Below are positions 33,412 to 42,772 of a DNA stretch of 64,000 bases, piece by piece. Position 1 is the stretch's first letter, and each line of letters starts with the position of its first letter. The notes under the pieces are model-generated. The model was not told the DNA's origin and did not search any database. It was given only the letters and a program-made list of their open reading frames with translations. The stretch is from an uncultured Oscillospiraceae bacterium. GTDB lineage: Bacteria; Bacillota; Clostridia; Oscillospirales; Acutalibacteraceae. The DNA lies in assembly GCA_900546265.1 (NCBI GenBank), contig URCA01000009.1, forward strand, positions 44,616 to 108,615, in the 5' to 3' direction. A program made the position numbers and the translations under genes.

Positions 33412-36366
33412 ATGCGTATCACACAGCCGGCCCCCTTCATCTGGGCGGCCCCTCCCTTTGCCCGGCGCAATGTCTGGCAGATGTTCCGCCGGGAATTCAC
33501 GCTGGATTTTCCGCCGGAAACGGCGTCTTTGCATATCACCGCCGATACCCGCTACACCCTGTTTGTCAATGGTGTCCGCCTGGGCAGCGGGCCGATGAAG
33601 TATTTCCAGGCCCATATCCCCTACGACACCTACGACATCGCCCCCTGCCTGCGATGTGGCAAAAACGTCATCGGCGTGCTGGTGCATTACTGGGGCGTGG
33701 GCACCATGCAGCATCAGTTCGGGGAGCCGGGCTTGTGGCTTCAGGCTATCGTGCAGGGCGGGGAGCGCCGCCTGGAAATCGGCACCGGCCCGGAATTCCT
33801 CACAGCCCCTTGTGCGGCGCTGGACAGCCGTTCCCCCCGCATCTGCGTGCAGCAGGCTTTTACCGAGCACCTGGACATGTCCCGCTGGGAGGATTTCTCC
33901 GCCCCCGGCTACCGCCCCGATCCCGTCCGCTGGACGCCCGCCGTCCCCACCCCCCGGGACACGGCCGTGCTGTTTGCCCGGGATATCCCGCCCCTGACGG
34001 AGGAGCCGCTGCTGCCCGCCCGGGTGTCCCGCCTGCGCTTGGTCAGTCCACCGGAGGTCAGCTTCGTGGTGGATACCCGCTCCATGATGCTGGACGCCGA
34101 AGGGTATAAGAATTGCAATCCCGCCACCATGCAGGGCCTGGTGGTGACTGTGATCCATATGGAGCAGCCGGGGGATGTCGTCCTCTATCTGGATATTTCC
34201 CGGTGTTATCCGGTCTTTTTCGGCGGCCGGTGGCATACGCCCGAGGAGCTCAAGGCCGCCGCCAGCCCCCATCTGCATATCGCCGCCCGTCTTGGGGCCG
34301 GGGACAACCGGCTGGCCTTCGACATCACCGCCCGGGAACACTGGATGGGCGTGCATTTCGCCCTGCACAGCGAGGCGCCCTTCCGTCTGCGCCCGCCGGA
34401 GGAGGCCGGGCCCGCGGCTTCGCCCTTCCTGCTGCTGGGCCCCTTTTCACCGACACTGTACAACGTGGACGACGTGCCGGGCATCGGGGTGGATCCCCTC
34501 CATCCGGACTATCGCCGGGCGGTGGATCGCATGGCGTATCCCGACGGCCTGCAGGGGCTGGAGCATTATGCCCGCCCGGTGCCGCCCGACCTGGTGGCGC
34601 CTTGCGATCCCTTCCTCCTGTTTGCCAACGCCCGCGAGGCGGATTCCGCCTGCGCGGCCGACTATGCCGTACCCCAGGCGCTGCAGGAAATCGTCCTGCC
34701 CGGAGGCGGCTGGGCGGTTCTGCCGCTCCAGCCGGAGCGGGATACGGAATTCACCGTGGATTTCGGCCGGGAGACGGTGGGCTATCTCGCCTTCGAGGCC
34801 GACGCACCGGCGGGCACCATTCTCGATTTTTACCCCTACGAGTACACCGACGGCCGGGTGATTCAGCATACTTGGGGGATGGATCCGGTCTGGCGGGTCG
34901 TCTGCCGGGAGGGGCGGCAGCGCTTCACCTCTTTCTTGCGCCGGGGCTTCCGCTACTGCGCGGTGGCGGTGCGGGGCGCATCCCGGCCGGTGAAATTCCG
35001 GTCGGTTTCGGCCATCCAGTCCACCTATCCGCTGGCCCAGGTAGGGAACTTCTCCTGCGCCGACCGGCTGCTGACCGACATCTGGGAGCTGAGCGCCCAT
35101 ACCGTGCGGATGTGCTCGGAGGACACCTTCGTCGACTGTCCCGCCTATGAGCAGGTGTTCTGGGTGGGGGACAGCCGCAACGAGGCCCTGGTCAGCCGGT
35201 ACGTCTACGGAAACACCGCCAACATCCGCCGCTGCTTGGAGCTGGTCCCCCAGTCGGCCTCTCAGACCCCGCTGCTGTGCGATCAGGTGCCCAGCATGTG
35301 GGACAGTGTAATCCCCAACTGGACCTTCGCCTGGATGATCGCCTGCGGCGAGCAGTATACCTATACCGGCGACGTTTCCTTTGTTAAGGGCATCCTGCCC
35401 GCCGTCCGGGCCGCCATGGAGGCATATCTCGGGCATCTGGACGGGCGGGGCCTGCTGAACATCGAGGCCTGGAACCTGCTGGACTGGGCCCCCTCCGATC
35501 AGCCCAACGCCGGGGTGGTCACCCACCAGAATATGTTCATGGTCAAGGCCCTGCGGGAGCTGGCCCGCCTGTCCCAGGCCGCCGGAGAGGATCCGAGCCC
35601 CTGGACGGCCCGGGCCGACGCCCTGCGCGCCGCCATCAACGTCCATTTGTGGGACGGCGGCCGCCAGGCCTACCTGGACTGCATCCACGCCGACGGCCGT
35701 TCTTCCACGATTACCAGCATCCAGACCCAAATCGTCGCCCTGCTCTGCGATATCCCCCGGGAGCGGGAGCGCGCCGCCGCCGTCCACCGGCTGGTTCTGC
35801 GGCCCCCGGCCGACTTTGTCCAGGTGTGCAGCCCCTTCATGGCCTTTTTTCAGTACGAGGTGCTGGAAAAGGCGGGGGACGTGGCCGCCATGCTGGAGGA
35901 TATGCGGATCCATTACGGCGAAATGGTGCGCTGCGGCGCCACCACCTGTTGGGAGCAGTACCCTGAATCCCCCCTTAACAAGGCGGTGGAGGGGATGCTC
36001 AGCCGCAGCCACTGCCACGCCTGGAGCGCGGCACCGGCCTATTTCCTGTCCCGCAGCGTCCTGGGCGTCAAGCCGCTGGCCCCCTTCTGGACGTCGGTGG
36101 AAATCGCCCCCGTTCCCTGCGGTCTTGCCTGGGCCCGGGGCGCCGTGCCCCACCCGGCGGGCGGAGTCATCGAGGTATCCTTTACCGTTGAGGGGGATAA
36201 AATTGATCTGCGGATTTCCGCCCCCGAGGACGTGGAGCTGGTCATCCGCCTGCCCGACGGGCTCAAGGGCGAACCCCTGGTAGAGCGCACCAAGCGGCTG
36301 GAATCCCGCGCGCGTCCCCCGATGGAAAAACCGATCCATTGGCAAATGCCGGTGGTGCCGGTATAA
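33412..36366 (+). CDS. GH78-type alpha-L-rhamnosidase family protein with variant active-site loop
   Basis: This 984-residue protein has no signal peptide and is probably cytoplasmic. The N-terminal part has the lectin-like GH78 module (FTLDFPPETASLHITADTRY, LFVNGVRLGSGPMKYF), followed by more beta-sandwiches, an (alpha/alpha)6 barrel from about 560 and a C-terminal sandwich. At the place of the family signature DCPQRDERxxW it reads VDCPAYEQVFWVGDSRNE (about 573-590), so the usual Arg-Asp-Glu-Arg is replaced; a Glu remains near the general-acid position. The C-terminal TTCWEQYPESPL loop fits the base-containing region. It may be a rhamnosidase with altered specificity or act on another deoxysugar. 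AAAGGA precedes ATG 33412. The beta-helix lipoprotein gene follows after 68 bp. Confidence 0.82.
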   Translation: MRITQPAPFIWAAPPFARRNVWQMFRREFTLDFPPETASLHITADTRYTLFVNGVRLGSGPMKYFQAHIPYDTYDIAPCLRCGKNVIGVLVHYWGVGTMQHQFGEPGLWLQAIVQGGERRLEIGTGPEFLTAPCAALDSRSPRICVQQAFTEHLDMSRWEDFSAPGYRPDPVRWTPAVPTPRDTAVLFARDIPPLTEEPLLPARVSRLRLVSPPEVSFVVDTRSMMLDAEGYKNCNPATMQGLVVTVIHMEQPGDVVLYLDISRCYPVFFGGRWHTPEELKAAASPHLHIAARLGAGDNRLAFDITAREHWMGVHFALHSEAPFRLRPPEEAGPAASPFLLLGPFSPTLYNVDDVPGIGVDPLHPDYRRAVDRMAYPDGLQGLEHYARPVPPDLVAPCDPFLLFANAREADSACAADYAVPQALQEIVLPGGGWAVLPLQPERDTEFTVDFGRETVGYLAFEADAPAGTILDFYPYEYTDGRVIQHTWGMDPVWRVVCREGRQRFTSFLRRGFRYCAVAVRGASRPVKFRSVSAIQSTYPLAQVGNFSCADRLLTDIWELSAHTVRMCSEDTFVDCPAYEQVFWVGDSRNEALVSRYVYGNTANIRRCLELVPQSASQTPLLCDQVPSMWDSVIPNWTFAWMIACGEQYTYTGDVSFVKGILPAVRAAMEAYLGHLDGRGLLNIEAWNLLDWAPSDQPNAGVVTHQNMFMVKALRELARLSQAAGEDPSPWTARADALRAAINVHLWDGGRQAYLDCIHADGRSSTITSIQTQIVALLCDIPRERERAAAVHRLVLRPPADFVQVCSPFMAFFQYEVLEKAGDVAAMLEDMRIHYGEMVRCGATTCWEQYPESPLNKAVEGMLSRSHCHAWSAAPAYFLSRSVLGVKPLAPFWTSVEIAPVPCGLAWARGAVPHPAGGVIEVSFTVEGDKIDLRISAPEDVELVIRLPDGLKGEPLVERTKRLESRARPPMEKPIHWQMPVVPV

Positions 36367-36434
36367 TGAACGAAGGCCGGATGCACGGGGAACCATCCCC
36401 GGCTCCAAACCGCGAACAGAAAGGAAGAAATCGG

Positions 36435-38207
36435 ATGAAACAGGGTACAAAATGGGCGGCGATGGCCGCCGCGGCGCTGTTGACCGCGGCGCTGCTGACC
36501 TCCTGCCGGAACACGGAGCCGCCGGCCTCGTCCCCCTCCTCGCAGCCCGCTTCCTCCTCCGTCCAGACCACCGGCACGGAGGAGTCCGCCGCCACCGGCG
36601 CCACCGACGCGACGGCCTCCGCCGCCTCCGGAAACGCCACCTCCCCCAAGACGAACAGCGGCGGCGCCACCAAAAAAACCACCACGGCCGCCACCACCAA
36701 GCAGAATGTCCCCGCCTCCAAAACCCTGTATGTCAAGGACTTCGGGGCCAAGGGAGACGGCAAAACCGACGACGCATCGGCCATTTTCACCGCCCTTGGC
36801 GCCCTGCAGGACGCGGGCGGCGGCAGCACCCTGGTGTTCGAGAGCGGCAAGACCTACTATGCCAAAAACAACGGTACCTCCCTAAAGTCCATTTTCACCC
36901 TCAGCGGGGCGAAAAACGTGACCATCAAGGGCAGCAACACCACCCTGCTCATCGACGCGCCGAAATACTATGTGGATTTCCAGGACACCACCGGCGTCAC
37001 CCTGGAGGGCTTCAATTTCGACTATAAAACCAAGCCCGCCTTCCGCGCCACCCTGGTAAGCCTGAACGCTGCCGCCGGCGAGGCGGTCATGACCGCCGAC
37101 CGGGACATCGGCCTGGAAAACGGCGAGGAGTACATCCCCACTGTCAACGCGGGCGGCGGCTGGTTCGGCGTGCTGGATAAGCCTGCGGGCCGGTATCACA
37201 TGTACATCAAGAAATACACCATGATCGACAAGGCCGCCCGGAAATTCAAGGTGACCTTCGATACCTCCAACGCCAACACCAAGGGCTGGCTGTCCCAGCT
37301 GAACAGTGTGGCCCTCACCGCCCCCATGCCCTACGTCGGCCACATCATCGAGCGGGCCTTTTCGCTGAGCGGCAACACCGATTTTACCATGAAAAACTGC
37401 AACGTCTACGCCATGGCCCGGTTCGGCTTCGCCGTTTTCAACTCGGAGGGCACCATCCGCTTTACCAACGTCAACCTCACCCGCGCGCCCAACTCCCTGG
37501 ATAAAAACCTGAACTTCGTCGGCTGGCGGGACGGCTTCCACTGCAAGGAAAACCGCGCGAAGATCATCTGGGACGGCTGCAAAATGGAGGGCCTGTACGA
37601 CGACGTGTTCAACATATCCGCCTCCACCATGTACGTCAAGGAGGCCAAAGGTCAAGATGAAATCAATATGTTTTGGCCGGAAACCAAGGGCACCTATTCC
37701 CCTCTGAAAAAGGGCGACAAGCTGACCATCATCGACACCTCCACCGGCCAGCTGATCGGCACCACCACCGTCAGCCGGGTGATGAAGCAGAGCGGATCCG
37801 ACAACCGGGTGAAGCTGACCGACAAGCTGCCCGGCCTGAAGGCGGGGGAGAACATTCTGGTGTTCTTCGACTCCATGGTGGCCCCCGGTTCGGAGATTAA
37901 GAACTGCGATCTCGACGGCACCTTCCGGTTCCGCGGCCCGCTGACCGTGACCAAAACCAAGATTTACAACCGCCGGATGTGGATCGATGTGTTCGGCAGC
38001 ACCGAAGGCCCGGTGCCCCAGAACATCCTGTTCAAGGATTCCCCCATCTCGCTGGATTCTCCCACCGGCAAGTATTTTCATATCAGCAGCTATAACAACA
38101 ACACCGCCGTCTCCGCCTACCACATCAAAAATGTGGTGTTCCAGAACTGCGGCGTCAGTAAGACCAACATGGAAATCGGCGCCGGCGACCAAGTAACCGT
38201 CCGCTGA
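36435..38207 (+). CDS. Beta-helix lipoprotein, paralogue of 26464
   Basis: This 590-residue protein has the lipoprotein signal MKQGTKWAAMAAAALLTAAL ending in LLTSC, an 80-residue Ser/Thr/Ala linker, and a right-handed beta-helix starting at YVKDFGAKGDGKTDDASAIF. The core shares ordered motifs with 26464: FNFDYKTKP, WRDGFHCKENRAK, GLYDDVFNISAS, FFDSMVAPGSEI, TFRFRGP. The lipid anchor puts it outside the cell, where it could trim glycan before import. Enzyme class is unproven: pectate-lyase fold with possible GH110-like residues. ATG 36435 after AAAGGAAG is used; upstream in-frame starts lie within the preceding gene's end. A perfect terminator follows. Confidence 0.8.
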   Translation: MKQGTKWAAMAAAALLTAALLTSCRNTEPPASSPSSQPASSSVQTTGTEESAATGATDATASAASGNATSPKTNSGGATKKTTTAATTKQNVPASKTLYVKDFGAKGDGKTDDASAIFTALGALQDAGGGSTLVFESGKTYYAKNNGTSLKSIFTLSGAKNVTIKGSNTTLLIDAPKYYVDFQDTTGVTLEGFNFDYKTKPAFRATLVSLNAAAGEAVMTADRDIGLENGEEYIPTVNAGGGWFGVLDKPAGRYHMYIKKYTMIDKAARKFKVTFDTSNANTKGWLSQLNSVALTAPMPYVGHIIERAFSLSGNTDFTMKNCNVYAMARFGFAVFNSEGTIRFTNVNLTRAPNSLDKNLNFVGWRDGFHCKENRAKIIWDGCKMEGLYDDVFNISASTMYVKEAKGQDEINMFWPETKGTYSPLKKGDKLTIIDTSTGQLIGTTTVSRVMKQSGSDNRVKLTDKLPGLKAGENILVFFDSMVAPGSEIKNCDLDGTFRFRGPLTVTKTKIYNRRMWIDVFGSTEGPVPQNILFKDSPISLDSPTGKYFHISSYNNNTAVSAYHIKNVVFQNCGVSKTNMEIGAGDQVTVR

Positions 38208-38211
38208 AAAG

Positions 38212-38249
38212 AAACCCGGCTCAGCCTGTCGACAGGCTGAGCCGGGTTT
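38212..38249. terminator. Bidirectional terminator between convergent genes
   Basis: A perfect 19-bp inverted repeat with no spacer (38212-38230 / 38231-38249), core CCCGGCTCAGCCTGTC. It serves both the beta-helix gene and the GH39-like gene, whose stop is 4 bp away. Confidence 0.9.
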
Positions 38250-38253
38250 CTTC

Positions 38254-39588
38254 TCATAAGGTTTCCAGCAGCACCGCGGCGCCCGGCTGCAGGGTGACGG
38301 CGCGGGACAGCCCGCCCGCCTGCAGGGGGAACGCTTCCCTCGGCTGCGCATATCTCTCGTCCACCGCGCGCCACCGAGCGCACTCTCCCGGCAGGCCGCG
38401 CCATTCCAGAGACACCGTCGCCGGCGTGTCGCCGCTGTTGGCCAGAAGCGCTGCCGCCGTGCGTCCGTCGGTTGCCCCGGCGGCATACACCCCATTCTCA
38501 GATGCTAGATGTACATATTCGCGCCGTTTATACAGCTCGTTGAACGCGCGGAAGGCGTAATAGGCCGGGAACACATCCTCGGTCAGCGGATTGAAAAGCC
38601 CTCCGTAGGTGGTGTTCACCTGCCCGTCGTAGTAGACGCAGAGATCGACCGGCCCCGCCTGCATGGCGCAGAACATGGCGGCGATTTCGGCCGCGTCCCG
38701 CGCGGTACCCCGCAGCTCCAGCCCCCGGTTCCACTCGTTGAGAATGTTCTCCGTATGGGTGAAGCCGTAGCTGTCCAGGGTGTCCCGGGCGTAGCGGGCA
38801 TAGGACGCGGTTTCCGGCACCCCGGCATAGCTGTGCCAGGAGAAGAAGTCCAGAGGGCTCTTGTGGGCAGGGGAGGAGATATACCGCAGAAACTCGTGAA
38901 AGAATTCCACAAAATAACCCGTCCGGGTGCTGGACTTGGCCACGGCGGCATAGTCCGCCTCCGACAGGGCGTAGAAGCCGCACCCGGCGTACCCGCCGAT
39001 GCGCAGGGAGGGAAACCGGCTTTTCAGATAGTTGGACGTCGTCTCGTACAGACGGAAATAGTCCTCCTTCGTCCCCTGCCACATGGGGTTGCGGGCGGGA
39101 TCCGGCTCGTTGTCCGGCTCGTTCCAAATTTCCCAGTAGCGGATGCCAAAATGATAGCCGTTCGCCCACCCCTCGTTGTAGTGCCGGATGACGCCCGCGC
39201 ACACGCGCGCCCATTTCAGCGGATCCGCCGGGGGAAAGATGTGGTAGGCCTTGATGGACCAGCTGTTTTCAATGGTCACGCCCAGCCGGTAGAAGGGTTC
39301 GACCCCCTGCCGGTGCAGGGCGGTCAGCAGCCAGTCGGTGAAGGCGAAATCGTAAGAGTCCTCCCGGTCCGGATCCGCGTCCCAGTTCCGGAACACGTTG
39401 GGAATGTCCACGAAGCAGCCCCCGCCGTACCGGCCGCCGGTATCGTGCAGGCGGGAAAACGGGATGCCCGCCTCCCCGAGGAAGTGAAACAGCTTGTCGT
39501 CAGTGCCCAGCAGCGGCGCGTTGCCCACCCCGTGCATGGGCTTGACCATGCCGTCCGTGCGGCGAAAATCGCCCGAAATGCGCGTCAT
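38254..39588 (-). CDS. GH39-like glycosidase
   Basis: This 444-residue TIM-barrel protein has no signal peptide. YWEIWNEPDNEP carries the GH39 acid/base Glu157, and ILNEWNRG carries Glu285 at the nucleophile position; DFFSWHSYAG lies between, as in beta-xylosidases and related GH39 enzymes. A C-terminal beta-sandwich ends with LSRAVTLQPGAAVLLETL. It probably hydrolyses an imported oligosaccharide; GH39 covers beta-xylosidase, alpha-L-iduronidase and others, so the sugar cannot be fixed. AAAGGAG precedes its ATG. It is the last gene of a minus-strand operon, 15 bp after the EamA transporter and below the LacI regulator. Confidence 0.85.
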   Translation of the reverse strand: MTRISGDFRRTDGMVKPMHGVGNAPLLGTDDKLFHFLGEAGIPFSRLHDTGGRYGGGCFVDIPNVFRNWDADPDREDSYDFAFTDWLLTALHRQGVEPFYRLGVTIENSWSIKAYHIFPPADPLKWARVCAGVIRHYNEGWANGYHFGIRYWEIWNEPDNEPDPARNPMWQGTKEDYFRLYETTSNYLKSRFPSLRIGGYAGCGFYALSEADYAAVAKSSTRTGYFVEFFHEFLRYISSPAHKSPLDFFSWHSYAGVPETASYARYARDTLDSYGFTHTENILNEWNRGLELRGTARDAAEIAAMFCAMQAGPVDLCVYYDGQVNTTYGGLFNPLTEDVFPAYYAFRAFNELYKRREYVHLASENGVYAAGATDGRTAAALLANSGDTPATVSLEWRGLPGECARWRAVDERYAQPREAFPLQAGGLSRAVTLQPGAAVLLETL

Positions 39589-39603
39589 ACGGCCCGCTCC
39601 TTT

Positions 39604-40485
39604 CTATAGTGTATTGATGATAATCAGCGCCGCGGCGCCCAGCGCCACGCCGGCCAGGCTTTTCGCCGTCAGCCTTTCCCGGAAGAAGACGGCGCCGATG
39701 CCCGCCGCCAGCAGCATGCCGCCCCCGTTGACCAGGGTGAACAGGACGACCGAGGGCACCAGGGCGGAGGCGATGGTGGACAGCAGGTTGACCACGAACA
39801 GCGCGCCGGCGAGAATCAGCCCGTATATCCATAAAGGCCGATCAAGGCGCAGACTGCCCATTCCCGCTTTGCGGCCCTGCGGCAGGACGCAGAGGAGCAG
39901 CGCTGCGCTGGCAAACAGAAAGGCCGTCAGGGAAAAGACGCCGGTGCTCGTCTGCGGGTAGTAAAAGCTGAACAGCTTCTGCGCCAGCATGGTGGTGCCG
40001 TTGGACAGCAGGCTGACGAGAAGTATCCCCACGGTTTTTGCCGACAGATGGCCGTATTGCTTCTTGGAACACCCGCCCAACAGCCAGGCCGCCCCCAACA
40101 GCATCAGAACGCCGCCCCCCTGCCATGGGGACAGGTGCTCCCCAAACAGCAGCGGGCCGGCCGCGCAGGGGATGAGCAGGCCGGCCGCCGCCGCCAGACT
40201 TCCCAGCGCCACCGTGCCGCTGCGCAGGGCCGCCAGGCCGCTGATGGAACAAACCGCCATGGACAGCCCTCCCAGGGCCGAGACCGCCAGTGCCCCCGCT
40301 CCGGGCGCCTGCCCGGCCGGCGCCGCCAGCAGGTACAAAAGGCTGAGGGCCGCGCAGACAGCGTAATTGAACAGAGAGAAGCTCAAAAATTGATGACGGG
40401 ATCCCAGCAGGACGCTGGCTTTCTTGTTGAAATATCCCTGCGCCGCTTTCATCAGCAGCAGGATCCCGATGAATAGGGTTCCCAT
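39604..40485 (-). CDS. EamA/DMT-family membrane transporter
   Basis: This 293-residue protein has about ten membrane spans in two repeats of five (GTLFIGILLLMKAAQGYFN, ALSLLYLLAAPAGQAPGAG, GVLMLLGAAWLLGG, VGILLVSLLSNGTTMLAQKL, VVLFTLVNGGGMLLAAGIGA), typical of drug/metabolite transporters. AGGAGG precedes its ATG. It lies 9 bp after the LacI-type gene and 15 bp before the GH39-like gene, so it may move a sugar, sugar product or related metabolite. Direction and substrate are unknown. Confidence 0.85.
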   Translation of the reverse strand: MGTLFIGILLLMKAAQGYFNKKASVLLGSRHQFLSFSLFNYAVCAALSLLYLLAAPAGQAPGAGALAVSALGGLSMAVCSISGLAALRSGTVALGSLAAAAGLLIPCAAGPLLFGEHLSPWQGGGVLMLLGAAWLLGGCSKKQYGHLSAKTVGILLVSLLSNGTTMLAQKLFSFYYPQTSTGVFSLTAFLFASAALLLCVLPQGRKAGMGSLRLDRPLWIYGLILAGALFVVNLLSTIASALVPSVVLFTLVNGGGMLLAAGIGAVFFRERLTAKSLAGVALGAAALIIINTL

Positions 40486-40494
40486 GAAACCTCC

Positions 40495-41493
40495 TTATAG
40501 CGTCCTGGCCGGCCCCGTGGTTTCCCGCGGAATCAGGCGGCACTGGACGAGAATACGCTGCACCATCCGGTAGTCGGGATCCGCCGTTTTCCGCAGCAGG
40601 ATGTCCACCGCCTGCCCGCAGGCTTCCTCGACATAGGCGTGGATGGTGGTCAGCGCCGCTGGGGCGAAGGACGCGGTGGGCACGTCGTTGATGCCTATGA
40701 TGGAGAGATCCTCCGGCACCCGCAGGCCGCTTTCCGCAAAGGCCCGGATGGCGCCGAACGCCACCTCGTCATAAGCGGCGATGAAGGCGGTGGGGCGATC
40801 CCCGCGGCCGAGGGCCTCCTTGGCCGCGGCGTAGCCGGCCTGCTCGAAGCGGCCGGCCGCGATGAAGAAATCCTCCTCCCGCGCCGTCAGCCCGGCCCGC
40901 GCCATGGCAGCGCGGACACGGGCCTCCTTGGGGGAGGCCAGCCGTTCGCCCAGATAGCCAATGCGCCGATGGCCCAGCCCCTGCAGGTGGCGGACGGCCT
41001 CCAGCAGCCCGGCCTCTAAATCGAAATCGATGCAGTCGAAGGCGGGGGAGTAGCTCGTCCCGCCCAGCTGCACCACCGGGATACAGAAATCCTCCCGCAT
41101 AAGCGCCCCCGCCGCGCCTGGAATCAGCACCGCCGCGTCTACCCCCGGCTTGACCGCCAAATCCTCGAGCAGCGCGCTCTGCCGTTCCGGCTCGAAGCCG
41201 GACAGATACACGGCGCTGGTGCCCCCGTGACTCTCGGCCAGACGGCTCAGGCAGGTGGCGATGGCGGAATAATACACGCTGATGATTTCGGGGCAGACCA
41301 CGGCGATGGTGGGGGCGGACGGCTTGCGGTAGGAAAGCCGCCTCTCCTTGCATTGCCGCAGATAGCCGGATTCCCTGGCCACCTGCCGGACATGCCGGAC
41401 GGTTTCCTCGCTGACCTCCCGGCTGTTGGCCAAGGCCTTGGAGGCGGTCGAGGGGGACACATGGGCCAGCTCTGCCAGTTTTTTCAGCGTCAT
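40495..41493 (-). CDS. LacI-family transcriptional repressor
   Basis: This 332-residue regulator has the N-terminal helix-turn-helix LKKLAELAHVSPSTASKALA and hinge helix of the LacI family, then a periplasmic-binding-type sensor domain (TIAVVCPEIISVYYSAIATC, HRRIGYLGERLASPKE, PTAFIAAYDEVAFGAIRAFA, LSIIGINDVP). It should bind a sugar and control its own operon, which includes the EamA transporter and GH39-like genes. AAAGGAGAAG precedes its ATG. A palindrome GTTCGAAC lies at its predicted transcription start, consistent with autorepression. Confidence 0.93.
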   Translation of the reverse strand: MTLKKLAELAHVSPSTASKALANSREVSEETVRHVRQVARESGYLRQCKERRLSYRKPSAPTIAVVCPEIISVYYSAIATCLSRLAESHGGTSAVYLSGFEPERQSALLEDLAVKPGVDAAVLIPGAAGALMREDFCIPVVQLGGTSYSPAFDCIDFDLEAGLLEAVRHLQGLGHRRIGYLGERLASPKEARVRAAMARAGLTAREEDFFIAAGRFEQAGYAAAKEALGRGDRPTAFIAAYDEVAFGAIRAFAESGLRVPEDLSIIGINDVPTASFAPAALTTIHAYVEEACGQAVDILLRKTADPDYRMVQRILVQCRLIPRETTGPARTL

Positions 41494-41517
41494 GGTCTTC
41501 TCCTTTTGTGCGGGTTT

Positions 41518-41560
41518 GTTCGAACGCCTTCATTATAGCCCGTCTGCCCCCCGGATGCAA
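41518..41560 (-). promoter_or_regulatory. lacI-type operon promoter with operator
   Basis: Minus strand: TTGCAT (41560-41555), a 17-base spacer, TATAAT (41537-41532), and the palindrome GTTCGAAC (41525-41518) at the expected start point. The last is a natural site for the LacI-type repressor. Confidence 0.65.
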
Positions 41561-41581
41561 TGAAAGGCGCCACGAAATTCT

Positions 41582-41628
41582 TTCGAAATAAAAACCGGGA
41601 GCCGCTGGCTCCCGGTTTTTATTTCGAA
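41582..41628 (-). terminator. Terminator of the yeiH-type gene, very long perfect hairpin
   Basis: A perfect 22-bp stem (41582-41603 / 41607-41628) with loop GCT, core CCGGGAGCC flanked by A/T runs and TTCGAA at the tips. Confidence 0.85.
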
Positions 41629-41637
41629 GGGCTTGGT

Positions 41638-42648
41638 TTACCAGAGCCCGAGCAGCTTCTGCGCGCCCAGGCTGACGCAGGCGATACCCACCCAGCAGCA
41701 GAAGCCCAGCAGGATGGGCTTGCCGCCCGTGCGCACCAGATGCACGATGTTGGTGTTCAGGCCGATGGCCGCCATGGCCATGATGATGAAGAATTTGCTC
41801 AGCTCCTTAAGCGGCGCGGTCACTGCGGCCGGGAGCTGGAACAGGGTGGTGACCACCGACGCCAGCACAAAAAACAGCACAAAAAACGGGAAAATCTTCT
41901 TCAGGCTCACTTTACCGGCCCCCGCCGTGTTCTTTTCCTTCCGGGCGCGCACGAAGGCCAGCACCAGTGTGATGGGGATGATGGCCAGCGTCCGGGTGAG
42001 CTTGACGATGGTGGCCGCCTCCAGGGTGTTGCTGTGGTGGATGCCGTCCCAGGCGGCCGCGGCGGCGGTGACCGAGGAGGTGTCGTTGACGGCGGTGCCC
42101 GCAAACAGGCCGAACCCCGCGTCGGACAGCCCCAGCAGCCCGCCGAGCGACGGGAAAATCAGGGCGGCGGCGATGTTGAACAGGAAAATGACCGATATGG
42201 ACTGGGCGATTTCCTCGTCGTCCGCGTCGATGACCGGTGCGGTGGCCGCGATGGCGGAGCCGCCGCAGATGGAGGAGCCCACCCCGATGAGGGTGGCGCT
42301 TTTGCTCGGCACCTTCAGCAGCTTTTTGAGCAGAAAGGCGATGACCAGCGAGGTGGTAATGGTGGACAAGATGATGGGCAGCGATTTCCGCCCAGTTTCC
42401 AGCACCACCTTGAGGTTGAGGCCGAAGCCGAGCAGCACCACAGCCGCCTGCAGCAGCTTTTTGGAGGTGAAGTTGACGCCCGGCTGCCAGCGGGTTTTGT
42501 CCTTGAGAAACAGGGTCAGCAGCATGCCCGCCAGGATGGCGAATACCGGCCCGCCCACCACGGGAATCCATTTTCCCAGCAGCCACGCCGGCACCGCCAG
42601 GAGGAGGCACAGCAGGATCCCTCGCACGTTTTGCTTGACAACATTCAT
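41638..42648 (-). CDS. yeiH: YeiH/UPF0324-family membrane protein (putative sulfate exporter family)
   Basis: This protein of about 336 residues has around ten hydrophobic spans and the family motifs [17 protein letters not shown] and [17 protein letters not shown]. In Escherichia coli the homologous yeiH is next to a LysR gene, as here; the family is annotated as putative sulfate/anion exporters, with little biochemistry. The promoter (TTTACA, 42710-42705; TATACT, 42687-42682) places the transcript start near 42675, too close to ATG 42669 for its GGAGG to be transcribed. ATG 42648 after AGAAAGG is therefore preferred, although 42669 remains possible. Confidence 0.85.
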   Translation of the reverse strand: MNVVKQNVRGILLCLLLAVPAWLLGKWIPVVGGPVFAILAGMLLTLFLKDKTRWQPGVNFTSKKLLQAAVVLLGFGLNLKVVLETGRKSLPIILSTITTSLVIAFLLKKLLKVPSKSATLIGVGSSICGGSAIAATAPVIDADDEEIAQSISVIFLFNIAAALIFPSLGGLLGLSDAGFGLFAGTAVNDTSSVTAAAAAWDGIHHSNTLEAATIVKLTRTLAIIPITLVLAFVRARKEKNTAGAGKVSLKKIFPFFVLFFVLASVVTTLFQLPAAVTAPLKELSKFFIIMAMAAIGLNTNIVHLVRTGGKPILLGFCCWVGIACVSLGAQKLLGLW

Positions 42649-42681
42649 GTTTTCCACGCCTTTCTGCATGATGCGTCCTCC

Positions 42682-42749
42682 AGTATAGCGCGGAAGGAAG
42701 ATTATGTAAAATGATGATTCTTTATCTTTCCATGATGGTGTGTTATCAT
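42682..42749. promoter_or_regulatory. Divergent yeiH/lysR promoter region
   Basis: The minus-strand promoter TTTACA-17-TATACT (42710-42682) serves yeiH. The plus-strand extended -10 TGTTATCAT (42742-42749, weak -35 TTTATC at 42721) serves the LysR gene. AAAATGATGAT and ATCATTAA bracket the centre as possible LysR half-sites. Confidence 0.5.
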
Positions 42750-42772
42750 TAAGAGGAAAGGGGGCCGCGTCT

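Noticed and set aside
41560..42714. Plus-strand open frame of 384 codons opposite yeiH
   Set aside because: The minus-strand product has YeiH family motifs and a promoter; the plus frame is low-complexity.
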